DNA of 64,000 nucleotides, taken from the NCBI RefSeq assembly GCF_040939455.1, contig NC_134124.1:32439138-32503137 (forward strand). Direction: 5' to 3'. This DNA is from Microcebus murinus. Its lineage: Eukaryota > Chordata > Mammalia > Primates > Cheirogaleidae. A program made the translations under genes and the position numbers. Of this stretch, positions 32,970 through 43,959 are shown one piece after another; within the stretch, counting starts at the first letter, position 1, and each line of letters begins with the position of its first letter. Under the pieces are notes generated by a model, which was given only the letters and a program-made list of their open reading frames with translations, did no database searches and was not told the DNA's origin.

Positions 32970-34415
32970 ATAGGAAACCGAGGCTCAAAGATTTTAATCG
33001 AGCTTTCCAAGGTAGTCTACCCATCAACTCGAGGCTGCCCTCCCTGGTTTCCGTGACCCCAAAGCCTGTGCTCTCAAGCACTGTTTACAGCTTAGTCATC
33101 CTCTAGCACAGATGTCAGTTCCATCTATAATACAAGAAAGAAAATAAACAGTGATATCACAGAGGTAGAAAGAGAATCAAGCCAAGGAAGAGATCTTTTC
33201 CAGCCCAACTATTGGAGCAGGCTTCATGGGAGCGATGTAACATGTACTAAGGCCAAAAATCCATGGCTTCTGGGATGCTCAAAGCTTCCAGGCCTCTATG
33301 GATGTGGTCATCCTGACTTGGATAGACACGGTGCCGGTGTTGCATCTGGTAACCTGGAGAGACAGACTCTTCGGCCCCTCTGAAGCGGAGATCGGCCTTA
33401 TTTTCAAGAACAGGAGGTCTGAAGAACAAACATCTCAGACCTGAGTGCCCAAGTTCTTCCCAAACAGGAAATCGTGCCTGCCAGGAGTAAACGCTGAAGA
33501 ATTCGCAGTCACGAAATTGTTCTCATTCAACAACAGCTTAATGAGTTTAATGAACGAGCCCATACGGATTACATCTCTCCTGCGAATTTACAGATGGCCT
33601 CAAAGGGCAAGAGGGAAAACACATGAGAATAACCGTCCACAGAGAATCGATCAAACCTCATGAGACTACAGGGAGACTGAGTGCTTAATCCTTGCTAAAA
33701 ACGAATCTGGCAGTCCCCAGCCCAGCTCCCCTCCTGCTCCCCACTCTCAGCCTGATCTCCCGCCCTAAGCCTCATGTTTCTTCGCAGGCAGCCGGGAGCT
33801 TCTGCATCTTCCATCTGGCCTGCAGAGAAGTGACTCACAGCAATAAATATCAAGAAGAAAGGAGCCCTTCATAAATAAAAGGGAAGGAGCAGGACCGGCA
33901 CAAAGCACCCAGCTCTCCTTCCTATAAAGCAAATAAATAAAACAATGCCAACAACTTAGAAGTGATGTGCCTCCCTTCCACACTGCCTGTCACACGCCTA
34001 AGTGTCTTCACTGCATCTGATAGCATGACAAGGCAGAAACACACACCAATTCCTGTCGTTCTGAACAGGCAGAGACATGGTATAATTTGCAGAAACTTCC
34101 TCAGTGCCCCCCGCCCCACCCTTCCAACCCAGCACAGTTGCCCAAGCTCCTATGAAAAGAAACACTGTCTACAACTCATACGATGCAATTGGGTTGGAGG
34201 GTTCCATCTTGATTTTCTTCTAGTAATCAGACCACTGCGCACTTCTGGGTCCGCTTGGCTCCTAGGAAGCCTTTGCATTTACTTTCAAATTACAGAGCAT
34301 TTCAGAAGAAGAGCCAGCTCTTCCAGGTTGTCTGCCAGGTGGTGTAGGCATTACCTAGACCTGGACCATGCCCATTCTCAGGAAGGGCAGAACAGCGGGA
34401 GAGAGGGCCACATTA
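32970..34415. other. Mostly unique sequence with retained CpGs
   Basis: No repeat is recognised. Around 33470-33670 CpG dinucleotides are more frequent than in neighbouring DNA (for example 'gtaaacgctgaagaattcgc', 'tctcctgcgaatttacag'). The longest frame, 164 codons at 33962-34456, has no recognisable domain or family and is left uncalled. Confidence 0.4.
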
Positions 34416-34419
34416 ACAC

Positions 34420-34615
34420 ATTCAGAGGGATTAGTGTTACAATGGAGAAAGATTAAAAGGTGCTAGTGGAATGGATACATTCTACCTGGGAAAGCAGGGG
34501 AGGTATCCCAGAAGAGATGGCATTTGAATTGGATGCTGAAGGATAATTTGGTGTCTATCAAGTACAGAAGGAGAAGGGCCAATACAGATAGAGGTAAAGA
34601 ATGTGCAAAGACATG
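34420..34615 (-). repeat. Ancient dispersed repeat fragment
   Basis: 'cccagaagagatggcatttg', 'aattggatgctgaaggataa' and 'agaatgtgcaaagacatggg' match the middle of a common ancient mammalian repeat (the type that accompanies reversed L2 ends). Name uncertain. Confidence 0.5.
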
Positions 34616-34639
34616 GGTACTAATGTTGATACTCATCCT

Positions 34640-34862
34640 AATTCTAATTTCAATTCCATTTGGTAAAGCTCATACTAATACTAATATTCCATTTATTGAG
34701 GATTACTGAGTTACGTGCTATACCGAGTTCTTTATGTTAATTGTTTCATTTAAATCCCATAAAGACCTTATGACGTAGAAATCATTATTATCATCCCCAT
34801 TTAAATAAGCATGTGTGGTTGAAGAAGTCACACCGCTGGTATGGGAGGTAACCTGGAAAGTG
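34640..34862 (-). repeat. MIR SINE
   Basis: 'tgctataccgagttctttat', 'tttcatttaaatcccataaa', 'cattattatcatccccattt' and 'gttgaagaagtcacaccgct' give MIR in reverse complement. Confidence 0.75.
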
Positions 34863-34864
34863 AG

Positions 34865-35440
34865 TCATTGCAGCACACATTTGGTCACTAGGTTATACTG
34901 TGGTTGGGGGTGTAGGCCCCCTGACCAAGAACAGAGTTAAGATTCAATTAGGAAGATAATGCAACATATAGAGCCCCTCCACTTCCCCTGAAATGCCAAA
35001 GAGATTAGAAGAGAGATGCGTTAGTGGCTCTTTAAACAGGCACCTGTACTTGCGAAGAAATTCTTTCTTGCAGGAAAGAACCTAAGACAGGTGTATGAAA
35101 TCATGCTGGGCATTGATGGAGTGAACAGAAATAGGTTTGTGCAATTCTAGAAAACTAGATCTCCAGGAGAGCAGCTGAAAAACTACTTCACAGGGCAGGC
35201 AGGAATCCTTGGACTTGTTAGCTTTTAAATATAGAAATAACTCCAGAAATGATTTAGGTAAAATCTTGAACAAAATTCAACATGTTTAGTGATACAGAAC
35301 GTCCATGTCTACATTGGCCCCAGAGACCTGGCCCCTTCCAACCTGTCTTACAACTGCGGAAAAATGAGAGGATGGAGAAGACAGGCTTCAGAGAATTCCA
35401 TAGGATAAGGCTGTGTCTTTAATTTAGGACATTTATAAAT
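34865..35440. other. Unrecognised sequence
   Basis: Nothing recognised. Confidence 0.4.
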
Positions 35441-35940
35441 ACTTCTTAACACTCCTTTTAAATATATTTTTAACTGACACACAATAATTGTACACACTTA
35501 TGGGGTAAGTATGTACATGTGATATTTCCAGACAAGTATATAATGTAGTGATCAAATCAATTTTTATCATTTCTTTGTGCTGGGAACATTCAAAATCTCC
35601 CCTCTAGTTATTTCTGAAATATGCAATAAATTATTGTTACCCACAGTCACCCTGCTGTGCTATAGAACAATAGAACTGACTTCCCCTATCTAACTGTAAC
35701 CTTGTACTTATTAATAGCCTCTCCCTATCTGCCCCTCATCACTACCCTTCCCAGCCTCTGGTAATCACCACCCTACTTTCTTCTTTTATGAGGTCAACTT
35801 TTTCAGTTCCTGCATATGAGTGAGAACATGCAGTATTTATCTTTCTGTACCTGGTTTATTTTACTTAACGTCCCCCAGCCTCATCCATGTTGCCATATTT
35901 GACAGGTATTCATTTTTTATGGCTGAATAATATTCCATCA

Positions 35941-35950
35941 TGTATGTATA

Positions 35951-36000
<50 letters not shown>
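35941..36000. repeat. (TA)n microsatellite in the L1 3' UTR
   Basis: A TA run of about 40 bases is preceded by 'tatgtatatatatgtgtata'. This position in L1 3' UTRs often carries such an expansion, so it is inherited and enlarged rather than independent. Confidence 0.92.
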
Positions 36001-36002
<2 letters not shown>

Positions 36003-36102
36003 ATTTTCTTTATCTATGCATCCTTTGATGGTCACTCAGGTAGGTTGATTCCATATCTTGGCTATTGTGAATAGTGCTGCAGGAAACATGGGAATGCAGT
36101 TA

Positions 36103-36459
36103 TGTTGGGAAATAGGGTTAAGAGACATGAAGAGTTATTTTCAGGAGTTTTGCAGGGCTTTGTCTTAAAGGAATCTGTGAGCATGTTAATTCACAGACCA
36201 GACGCTGCTTAGCAAAAGGGGGTGGGGTGGGGATGGGGGAGGATCTCGCCGGTCAGGGGCAAATGCAAGGTGACACCTGTCTGGAGACCTAGAGGCCAGT
36301 GCCTGGTGCTTGTGTAAGACAGAGCTTGGCATGGGGTCACAGGTTAAGGACTGATCAAAGAATGCCAGCTCAGCAGACACCTGCAGGTAAAACCAATTAG
36401 CCTTAAGGACGTTCCTGCTTCACTCCTGACCACATGTCTCTTAGCCCTATTTCCCAACA
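36103..36459. mobile_element. LTR-like element with 27-bp terminal inverted repeats, nested in L1
   Basis: It begins 'tgttgggaaatagggttaag' and ends 'ccctatttcccaaca': 36103-36129 and 36433-36459 are inverted copies with one mismatch. It cuts the L1 exactly between 'gaatg' and 'tctcttc'. The flanks 'cagtta' (36097-36102) and 'tagata' (36460-36465) are each one change from the expected L1 text 'cagata', giving a 6-bp target duplication. TG...CA ends and a 6-bp duplication suit a solo LTR of class II type; the long inverted repeat is unusual for an LTR. There are no coding frames. I do not recognise the family. Confidence 0.7.
36218..36239 (+). other. Potential G-quadruplex motif
   Basis: Four G-tracts of 5, 4, 4 and 5 bases separated by loops of 1, 1 and 2 bases, within the LTR-like element. 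A classical tight quadruplex pattern. Confidence 0.75.
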
Positions 36460-37766
36460 TAGATATCTCTTCAACATAGTGATTTCCTTTCCTTTCAATA
36501 TATACCCGGCAGTGGGATTGCTGGATCACGTGATATTTATATTTTTAGTGTTTTGAGGAACCTCTATACTGTTTTCCATAATGACTGTACTATTAATACA
36601 CTCCCACCAATGGTATAAAAAAGTTCCCCTTTCCCAGCATCCTCACTAGGATTGTTATTTTCTGTCCTTTTAATAATAGCCATTTTAACTGGGGTGAGAT
36701 GATATAGCATTGTGGTTTTGATTTGCATTTCCCCAATGATTAGTGATGTTGAGCATTTTTTCATATACCTGTTGGCCGTTTGCATGTCTTCTTTGGAGAA
36801 ATGTCTCTTTAGATCATTTGCTCATTTTAAATTGGGTTATTTGGGTTTTTTTGCTTTTGAGTTGTTTGAGTTCCCTATAAATTTTGCATATTAATCCCTT
36901 GTTGGATAGAGAGTTTGCAAATTCACTTTGTTGGTTCCTTTGCTGTGCACCACTTTTTAATTTGATATAATCTCATTCGTCTATTTTTGGTTTTGTTGCC
37001 TGTTTGAGGTCTTATCCAAAAAATCTTTGCCAAGGCCAATGTCCTGAAGTGTTCACCCTATGTTTTCTTCTAGTAGTTACATATTTTGGGGTCTTAAATC
37101 TAAATCCTTAATCCTTTTTCAGATGATTTTTGTATATTGTGAGAGATAGAGGTCGAGTTTCATGCTTCTGCATATAGATATCCAGTTTTCTCAGTGCCAT
37201 ATATTGAAGAGACTGTCCTTTCCCCATTGTATATTTTAGTGTCTTTGTCAAAATTCAGCTGGCTGTAAATACATGGATTTATTTCTAGGTTCTCTATTCT
37301 GTTCCTTTGGTCTGTGTGTCTGATTTTATGCCAGTACCATGCTCTTTTGGTTACTATAGTTTTGCAGTATATTTTAAAGTCAAGTAGTGTAATGCCTCCA
37401 GCTTTGTTCTTTTTGCTTAGGATTGCTTTGGATCTTTGGGTTCTTTTGTGGTAACATATGAATTTTAGAATTTTTTTTCTATTTCTGAGAAGCATGTCAT
37501 GGGTATTTTGATAGGGATTGCATTGAATATATACATTGCTTTGGGGAGTATGGACATTTTTTTAACAATATTAATTATTCTAATCCATGAACAGAATATC
37601 TTTCCATTTTTTGGTGTCCTCTTCGATTTCTTTCATCAGTGCTTTATGGTTTTCACTGTAGAGATCTTGCACTGTCTTTGCTTAAATTTATTCCTAAGGT
37701 GTTTTTTGTGTAGTTATTTTAAATGGGGTTGCTGTCTTGATTTTTTTTTCCAGATTGTTCACTATT

Positions 37767-38332
37767 ATACCTAATTAGCATAGATGCAAAAATCTTCAAC
37801 AAAATACAAGCAAACCTAATCCAACAGCACATCAAAAAGATTATGCAACATGATCATGTGGGATTTATCCCAGGGATGCAAGGATGATTCAACATATGCC
37901 AATCAACAAATATGATAAATCATATTTAATATCAACAGAATGGGTGAAAAACCCTATCAGTCATCTCAATAGACACAGAAAAAGCAATTGATAAATTTCA
38001 ACATTCCTTCACAATAGAAACTCTCAACAAATTAGATATAGAAGGACTGTATCCCAACACAATAAAGATCATATATGACAAACATGCAGCTATCATCACA
38101 CTGACTGGGGAAAAGTTGAAAGCCTTTTCTCTAAGAAGTAGAACAAGACAAAGATGCCTACTTTTCTTCAACATAGTATTGGAAGTCCTGGCCAGAGCAA
38201 TTAGTCAAGAGAGGAAATTAAGAGCATCCAAATTGGAAAATGGGAAGTCAAACTGTCCCTCTTTGCAGATAACGTGATCTTATATTTAGAAAAACCTAAA
38301 GCCTTCACCAAGAAACTGATAAAGAAATTTGC
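37767..38332 (+). mobile_element. L1 ORF2 reverse-transcriptase segment, inverted 5' part
   Basis: Plus-strand L1 ORF2: '[20 protein letters not shown]' is readable near 37826, followed by a stop where the family has Trp. Later '[12 protein letters not shown]' near 38259 shows the catalytic FADD motif altered to FADN. This segment lies upstream in ORF2 of the minus-strand part at 35445-37766 and is directly joined to it in opposite orientation, the mark of twin-primed insertion. Non-functional. Confidence 0.88.
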
Positions 38333-38334
38333 TT

Positions 38335-39325
38335 ATTAACAATAACCCTAACAACAGCCAATCACTTGATATCATAATAAACAATAAGCCATTGCTTATT
38401 GGAAGCCAACAATACACTTGGCACAGCCCTTAACGTCATTGCTCAGCGATACTCCCAGCAATCCTATGGGGTCACTGTGCAGGGTCACCCTGTGAATGTA
38501 AATGGAGAAAGGAATGTACAAGTCCCTGACTCCAAAGCCCACTCTCCTCACCCTAGTGCTAAGGGACAGTATGAAAAGAGAGAGTGGGCCCTGGAGACAG
38601 ATAATCAACAGCCTTGGCCTGCCTGGATTCCAGGAAGCTGAGCTGAGAGCCAGCAGAGACCTTACACAGATGCTAACTACATCTGCCCCTGTGTGGGTCA
38701 GAACATGGAGCGTTTGCCTGTATGCAGGCCATGGGAGTTCAAGCGGAATTCCTCACGGGATTCCCACTCCATCTCCAAAGCATCTCAGAACAATGGGAGA
38801 CCACAGAGTGCTCTGCATGCCCAAGCTCTTGCAAGGGTACGAAGCTGACCTAATCAGACAAAGCACAAACCTGACTTGGCCACAGGGAGATGCTCACAAA
38901 TTTATCACTAGACAAGAGGCATCTGGGATCACTCATGCAACTCTGTTCTTTGTGGCAAAGATTGGCAAATAGAGATTTGTTTCTGGATTCCTCACAAGGG
39001 GACACATTAAGTTAGCCCCTAGAGGTGTTTTGAAGGAGGAGGAACGTGGTCCACAGGCCTAGTTCCTGGGCCCATCCCCAGAGAGGAGGGGAGTGAGCAC
39101 AAGGCCAGTGGGTCTCAGGCAGATACAGACTCCCCTGGACCTTGTAGCAGGATGAACAGAAGCTCTAGGTTCTCCAAGGTGACCTGCTCCTGCTGCCCCC
39201 AGAGGCTATCGGAACAGGTTATGGGCTCCCCTGAATGGACCTTTTGAAGCCCTGTGACCAGGTCTGGGACTCTCCTCTGCACATCCAGAGTCATTCATGT
39301 CTACCTCTGTCTGTGTCAGTCAGCA
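38335..39325. other. Unique or unassigned sequence (a possible MIR at 38370-38520)
   Basis: The left end ('acaatacacttggcacagcc', 'cagcaatcctatggggtcac') may be a degenerate reversed MIR. The 156-codon frame at 38502-38972 starts inside it and has no recognisable domain. Confidence 0.4.
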
Positions 39326-39329
39326 GCTC

Positions 39330-39490
39330 AGGCCATTGGTCCAACCCCAGCGCTGCCATTCACTGACTCAAGTTGCTTCATAACTCTATGCCTCACATTC
39401 CTCATCTGTAAAATGGAGATAAATAAAAGTAGGCTCCTTTGTCAGGCTATGAGGATTAAATCATATAATACATGCTAAGTGCTTCCATCA
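39330..39490 (+). repeat. MIR SINE
   Basis: 'gctgccattcactgactcaa', 'ctcacattcctcatctgtaa', 'aatggagataaataaaagta' and 'ggattaaatcatataataca' give MIR in plus orientation. Confidence 0.82.
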
Positions 39491-39529
39491 AAATCTTGCA
39501 TATTCAGTGCTCAGTTATTTCTTATCACT

Positions 39530-39692
39530 TGTTGCTGTCCCCTGATATTTAAGTATGTCTCTACCTCTCTATCCCATTAGTTTGTGACCATCTTCAAGTC
39601 ATGTCTCTGTCTTCTACTCCTGTATCACCACCCAGCATAGAACTTAGCATAGAACAGACATTCAAATGAGTTTGTTGAGTTAAAGGGGACTT
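39530..39692 (+). repeat. L2 3' end
   Basis: 'cattagtttgtgaccatctt', 'tgtctctgtcttctactcct', 'gcatagaacttagcatagaa' and 'gagtttgttgagt' match the L2 terminus. Confidence 0.6.
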
Positions 39693-39699
39693 TATGTAT

Positions 39700-42680
39700 G
39701 TCTGTATGCATTCATTCATCCATTCATTCATTCTTAGTGAAAGACAATGGTACCAAATTAGTCAAGAGGTGTTCAAAGTATGGGATCTCAATTGCATGTC
39801 CCCAAAATAGTAATGTGATGGCAACCCAGGGCATAATACATTTCCCTCATCTCTTCCACCATACAGGGACTGGAATGGGGTGGAAGCTTTTCATTTTAAA
39901 ATATCAGTAGTCATAACATTGCCTATCTATAATTAACCCAGATGGAGTTTTGATTCTAGAAGATTATTTCTATGAAGAAGAAATCCTCTTTGTAGATTCT
40001 TACTTCTTCTAATACTTTCATTGTTCCATATAACAGAAATTTCTCCCTTTTCCATATTATTTGAAGGACAATTTCCTGACTTCCCCTTATATCCTGCCAT
40101 CCACCATTCAACAAGGACAAAACACTTTGACTTATGAGATAGAAAACTGGAGCAGAACTTGCAGGGCTCAGGCCCTTTGGGGCTGATTCTCTGGGACCTG
40201 CCCCTGAAGCATGTGTGTGCTTGTCTCTGCTCATCCTTCAGTCCTGTGGAAGGTAAATTCACCTGAGCATGGGTTCTTCATCTTGCAAATGGGTGGGCAC
40301 ATTAGTTTAATTTTAGGTGAAAAGGGGGAAACCCATTCTCAATAAGCAATAAAGCTGAAACCTCAATTCTTCAGTGTCCTCTATATTTTTCAATTCGTTC
40401 TGAACTCAACAGGGTTGCTGAAGACTGGCTTCTCCAAAACACCGACAATGTCCCCACTTGGGGAGGTAACATGTGTACCATCCAATAATCTGAAGGTGAT
40501 AGGAAAAGGTGAGGAATTCCAGAGCTTCTAATGGAAGAAAGGTACAAGCTCAAGATAAAGCTCCATTGAAAAGTAACTAGTAATATAATGTACAAAAAAA
40601 TCAGTGTTCTTCTAACATTGAGTTTTATTCAAGGTTTATTCTATCAAAGAGGACTCCAGCAAGCCCCAAGGGCACACTCAACGTAGGATAATTTGAGGAA
40701 GGTTTATTTACAAAAGAAATAATTGTAATGCTGTGTGTGGAGCACAGGTGAGTGTTTATGCCACCTCTTTCTTGCTTTCCATTCCTCTTCTCTACTACAA
40801 TTTGGGACAAATCTAGTAAATATTCATAGTACTAGAAAATGTAGCTTAGGCCACTGTCCCTGTAATAGAATAGCTAAGTCTGCAAAGCAGACCCTGAGTT
40901 CATTTAGCCCATCACCTGGGTAGCTAAGGACAGCCAGCCTGTCTGCACAAAGCCAGGCCCTCGGTGAGCAGCACCGGGAGCCAAAGTGAAGCAAAGCCAA
41001 ACCTGGGGCTCGATGCCAGCAACCGGCCCACTGGCACCAGGTGGCACAGGGAACATTCCTTTCTCAACCCCTTGAGTTGGCAGCTCTTCCTTGGGGTAGA
41101 GAGTACATGTATGCGGGCTATGGATTAGGAGTATAGAATCCTCCTCCCTCTGGTTTTAGGCAGAGTTTGAGGAGACAGGAATGAAATTTGGATGTTGCAA
41201 ACAAGGATATTCTGTTTGAGAAAGACCTCATCTGGGGGTTATCATCAACCAAAGTGAAAACTGACCCTGCGTCCTGCATGGGCAAGAGAGGGTGGTCTGT
41301 ATGTCGGGGCACCTCCACCTTTGCTGTCTGTGAGCACAGCTGCAGAGAGAGTCCTGACACAGAGCCAAGTCCTCGGTCCGCACTCGCGGAAACATGTGGT
41401 GACACTGTGGGAGGAGAGAGAAAGAGCAACTTCAAGACCAGCCACTACAGCTCAGTGATTCTCGCCTACCCATTAGGAAAGAATTTTTCTACCCATCTCA
41501 CACGTATATCCCTTCAACTGAACCTAAAAATATGTCTGGGAAAATGACATTACAATTTCATTGGAATCTCTCTTCAATGTCCTAAGAGAAAGTTCTCCCA
41601 GTTGTCCACCTGCTCTGGGGATTCATTCCTTTCTGTAGGCCTTGCTAGAAAGACTGGGCACACTTTATGAAGCCATGCCTGGCTTTGACTCCTGTCCCTA
41701 GGTAATGGTAATCAGGATCTGGTCACCATTTCTGCATAATCCTGCTTGTCCCTAATTAACCGAGCTCTCTTGAGAACTCCGAAGAGCTTCCATAAGCTCA
41801 AGTGATCATATGGAGTCAGTCTTGTCTGACTGCTGGGTCTTCTGCTTGCCTAACCTCCTGTGCATTATGAGAAGCTGTTCCTGCTAAAATATGTAGATAT
41901 AAACTAGTTTTTTCTCATAAAATATTTAGAAATCCATGTTTTAGGCTAATCATTCATTTGCTAACCTGTGCCTTGCTAACTTGTAGGACCATTCATGGCT
42001 GATGCCAAGCCGGGCCTTCCAGTCTCACACTCAACAGGGAGAGATGTTCAGACCACATTGATGGATCCTGATGGCATTTTGGTTTTTGCAAACAAACTAC
42101 TGAATCACTACCATGCATTCAGACATCAGCACCACAATCCGAAAATGACATAGCGTATTTGATAGGGCCCTGCAAAGCTGGGAATGAGCAGAATTTTTGG
42201 AAATCAGGATTAACTTCCCATATGAATTGAGAACCACTTTTTAAACATCCTTAATTTCTAATTCTAGTCAGTCTCAGGTTTATCTCAAACTCTCACTCCA
42301 TCCCATCTCTAGACAAATAGGTAATTTTATGGAAACAACAATAAAAATGCAAACTTTATGGAATGAGCGATGGCATCTATTAAAGAGTGGATGATTTTCA
42401 TGAAGGAAGCTTTAGGCATAAGAGATGAAAATAGGTATCTCTTACTATGGTGTTTCCCACACTTTTGTAGTCTACTGGTTAGTAAAGTGGCCCAAAATGT
42501 GTAGGACTGACAGATGATTGTCAACATCTTGTTTTGCCAAGTTAGGATATTATTTTAAAAATATAAAAATAAATGAATACCATGTGTGATCATAGTTATT
42601 TCATAGCAGAAGGGACATTTTAACACCAAAATGCAAGAAGGCTATAAGCTTTCAATATATTAAGAAACAATAATTGGCAT
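39700..42680. other. Mostly unique or unassigned sequence, about 3 kb
   Basis: A short (CATT)n lies at about 39710-39735. Overlapping frames at 41118-41547 (66-119 codons in several phases) have no domain and coincide with a moderately GC-rich patch. I recognise no repeat or exon. The longest unassigned interval of the middle region. Confidence 0.4.
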
Positions 42681-42697
42681 AAGTACAGTGGTTTTTA

Positions 42698-43002
42698 TTT
42701 TTATGTATTTATTTATTTAGAGACAGAGTCTCACTGTGTCACCCTGGGTAGAGTGAGTGGCATCCTTGTAGCTCACAGTAACCTCAAACTCCTGGGCTCA
42801 AGAGATCCTCTTGCTTCAGCCTCCCAAGTAGCTGGGACTACAGATGAGTGCCATGACACTTGGGCAATGCTTTCTATTTTTCGTAGAGTTGAGGGTCTCA
42901 CTCTTGCTCAGGCTGGTTTCGAACTCCTAAGCTCAAGTGATCCTCCTGCCTCAGCCTCCCAAGAGTGCTAGGATTACAGGCGTGAGCCACTGTGCCCAGC
43001 CT
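42698..43002 (-). mobile_element. Alu SINE, full length
   Basis: T/A-rich head ('tatttatttatttagagaca'), 'gagacagagtctcactgtgt', and the end 'gtgagccactgtgcccagcc'. Target duplication: 'acagtggttttta' (42685-42697) against 'gcagtggctttta' (43003-43015). Confidence 0.93.
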
Positions 43003-43004
43003 GC

Positions 43005-43270
43005 AGTGGCTTTTAAATAGAAATATAAGATCCTTTTAAATGTTGAAAAAACGCAAGATGCATTTTAATTTGTGATGTTATTTTGCACGTAATTTATTTT
43101 TTGGTACAAGTTTGATCAAGTTAGGAATACACATTTACCGAAAGTACACAAATTGGAGCTCAAACATTTAATTTTTGTTTTGATCATGAACTTTATTGGA
43201 AATCCAGGCAGACATAGGAATGTGGACCCAAATGGAGGCAACATACTCAATAACACCACTTCTGTCAATG
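43005..43270. other. Unrecognised sequence
   Basis: AT-rich, with nothing recognised. Confidence 0.4.
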
Positions 43271-43275
43271 AAGAC

Positions 43276-43648
43276 TGCTGTGGGTTGATTCGTATCTCCC
43301 AAAGAGAAATGCTGAAGTCCCAACCCCCAGTCCCTGTGATTGTGACCTTGTTTGGAAATAGTCTTGGCAGAGGCAATCAGGTTAAAATGAGATCATACTG
43401 GAATAGGGTGGTCCAGTGACTGGGGTCTTGATAAAAGAAAGAAGAGACACAGAAACAAAACAGCTGTGTGAAGGTACGTCCGGAATTGGAGTGATGTGTC
43501 TACAAGCCAAGGAATGCAAGGAATTTTTCCCTGTCAACAGTTTAATTTTGGATTTTGCCCTTCAGTCCTGTGAGACGATAAAACTTCTGTTGTTTTATGC
43601 CACCCATTTCATAATATTTTGTCACAGCAGCCATTGGAAACTAATACA
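43276..43648 (+). mobile_element. MLT1-type solo LTR (ERVL-MaLR)
   Basis: 'tgctgtgggttgattcgtat', 'caggttaaaatgagatcata', 'ctggaatagggtggtccagt', 'gtctacaagccaaggaatgc' and the end 'ttggaaactaataca' follow MLT1. The 5-bp flanks are 'aagac' (43271-43275) and 'gagac' (43649-43653), matching at four of five. Shorter than the copy at 5362, with part of the middle deleted. Confidence 0.85.
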
Positions 43649-43936
43649 GAGACTATTCTGGGTGAACTGAAAGAAGCCAAGAAAAAACCCAAATACACTG
43701 CCCCTCTCCTTTTAGCTGTTTGCTCTGCCTTCCTGCTACAAGGTCGAGGAAAGAGCAGGGCAGGTGACTCGGGGTCAACATGGGAGGTTGCAGGACAGAG
43801 GGCCTCATTCAGCAGCGGCTCATGTGGGGACAGGGGTTCTCAAGGCCCTGATCACTCACAAGAAATAGAAATTTACATAAAACCATTGCCATAGATTTCA
43901 TCCTAGATCAGTGTTGGTCATCAGAGTTTTCCCAAT

Positions 43937-43958
43937 TAATAATAATAATAATAATAAC
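43937..43958. repeat. (TAA)n microsatellite
   Basis: Seven consecutive TAA/ATA units. Confidence 0.92.
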
Positions 43959-43959
43959 A

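Larger units (their letters stand above)
35445..37766 (-). mobile_element. L1, 3' part (ORF2 C-terminus and 3' UTR), minus strand
   Basis: The plus strand is the complement of an L1 3' half: 'ggctgaataatattccatca', 'gggattgctggatcacgtga', 'attttaactggggtgagatg', 'atgtcttctttggagaaatg' and 'ccagtaccatgctcttttgg' all appear in the expected reverse order. The minus frame at 37160-37495 holds the ORF2 block '[17 protein letters not shown]'. It is interrupted by an LTR-like insertion (36103-36459) and contains a (TA)n expansion. It continues to the right as an inverted segment. Confidence 0.9.

Noticed and set aside
33962..34456. 164-codon plus-strand frame
   Set aside because: No recognisable domain, no homologue known to me, no splice or promoter context, and it runs into an ancient repeat at its right end.
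36101..36461. Alternative reading of the 357-bp element as a TA-flanked Tc1/mariner-type transposon
   Set aside because: TA does flank it on both sides, but the 6-bp flanks explain the original L1 text on both sides with one change each, so the LTR-type reading fits better. The alternative is not excluded.
38502..38972. 156-codon plus-strand frame
   Set aside because: It begins in possible MIR sequence and shows no domain; within chance expectation for a 64-kb window.
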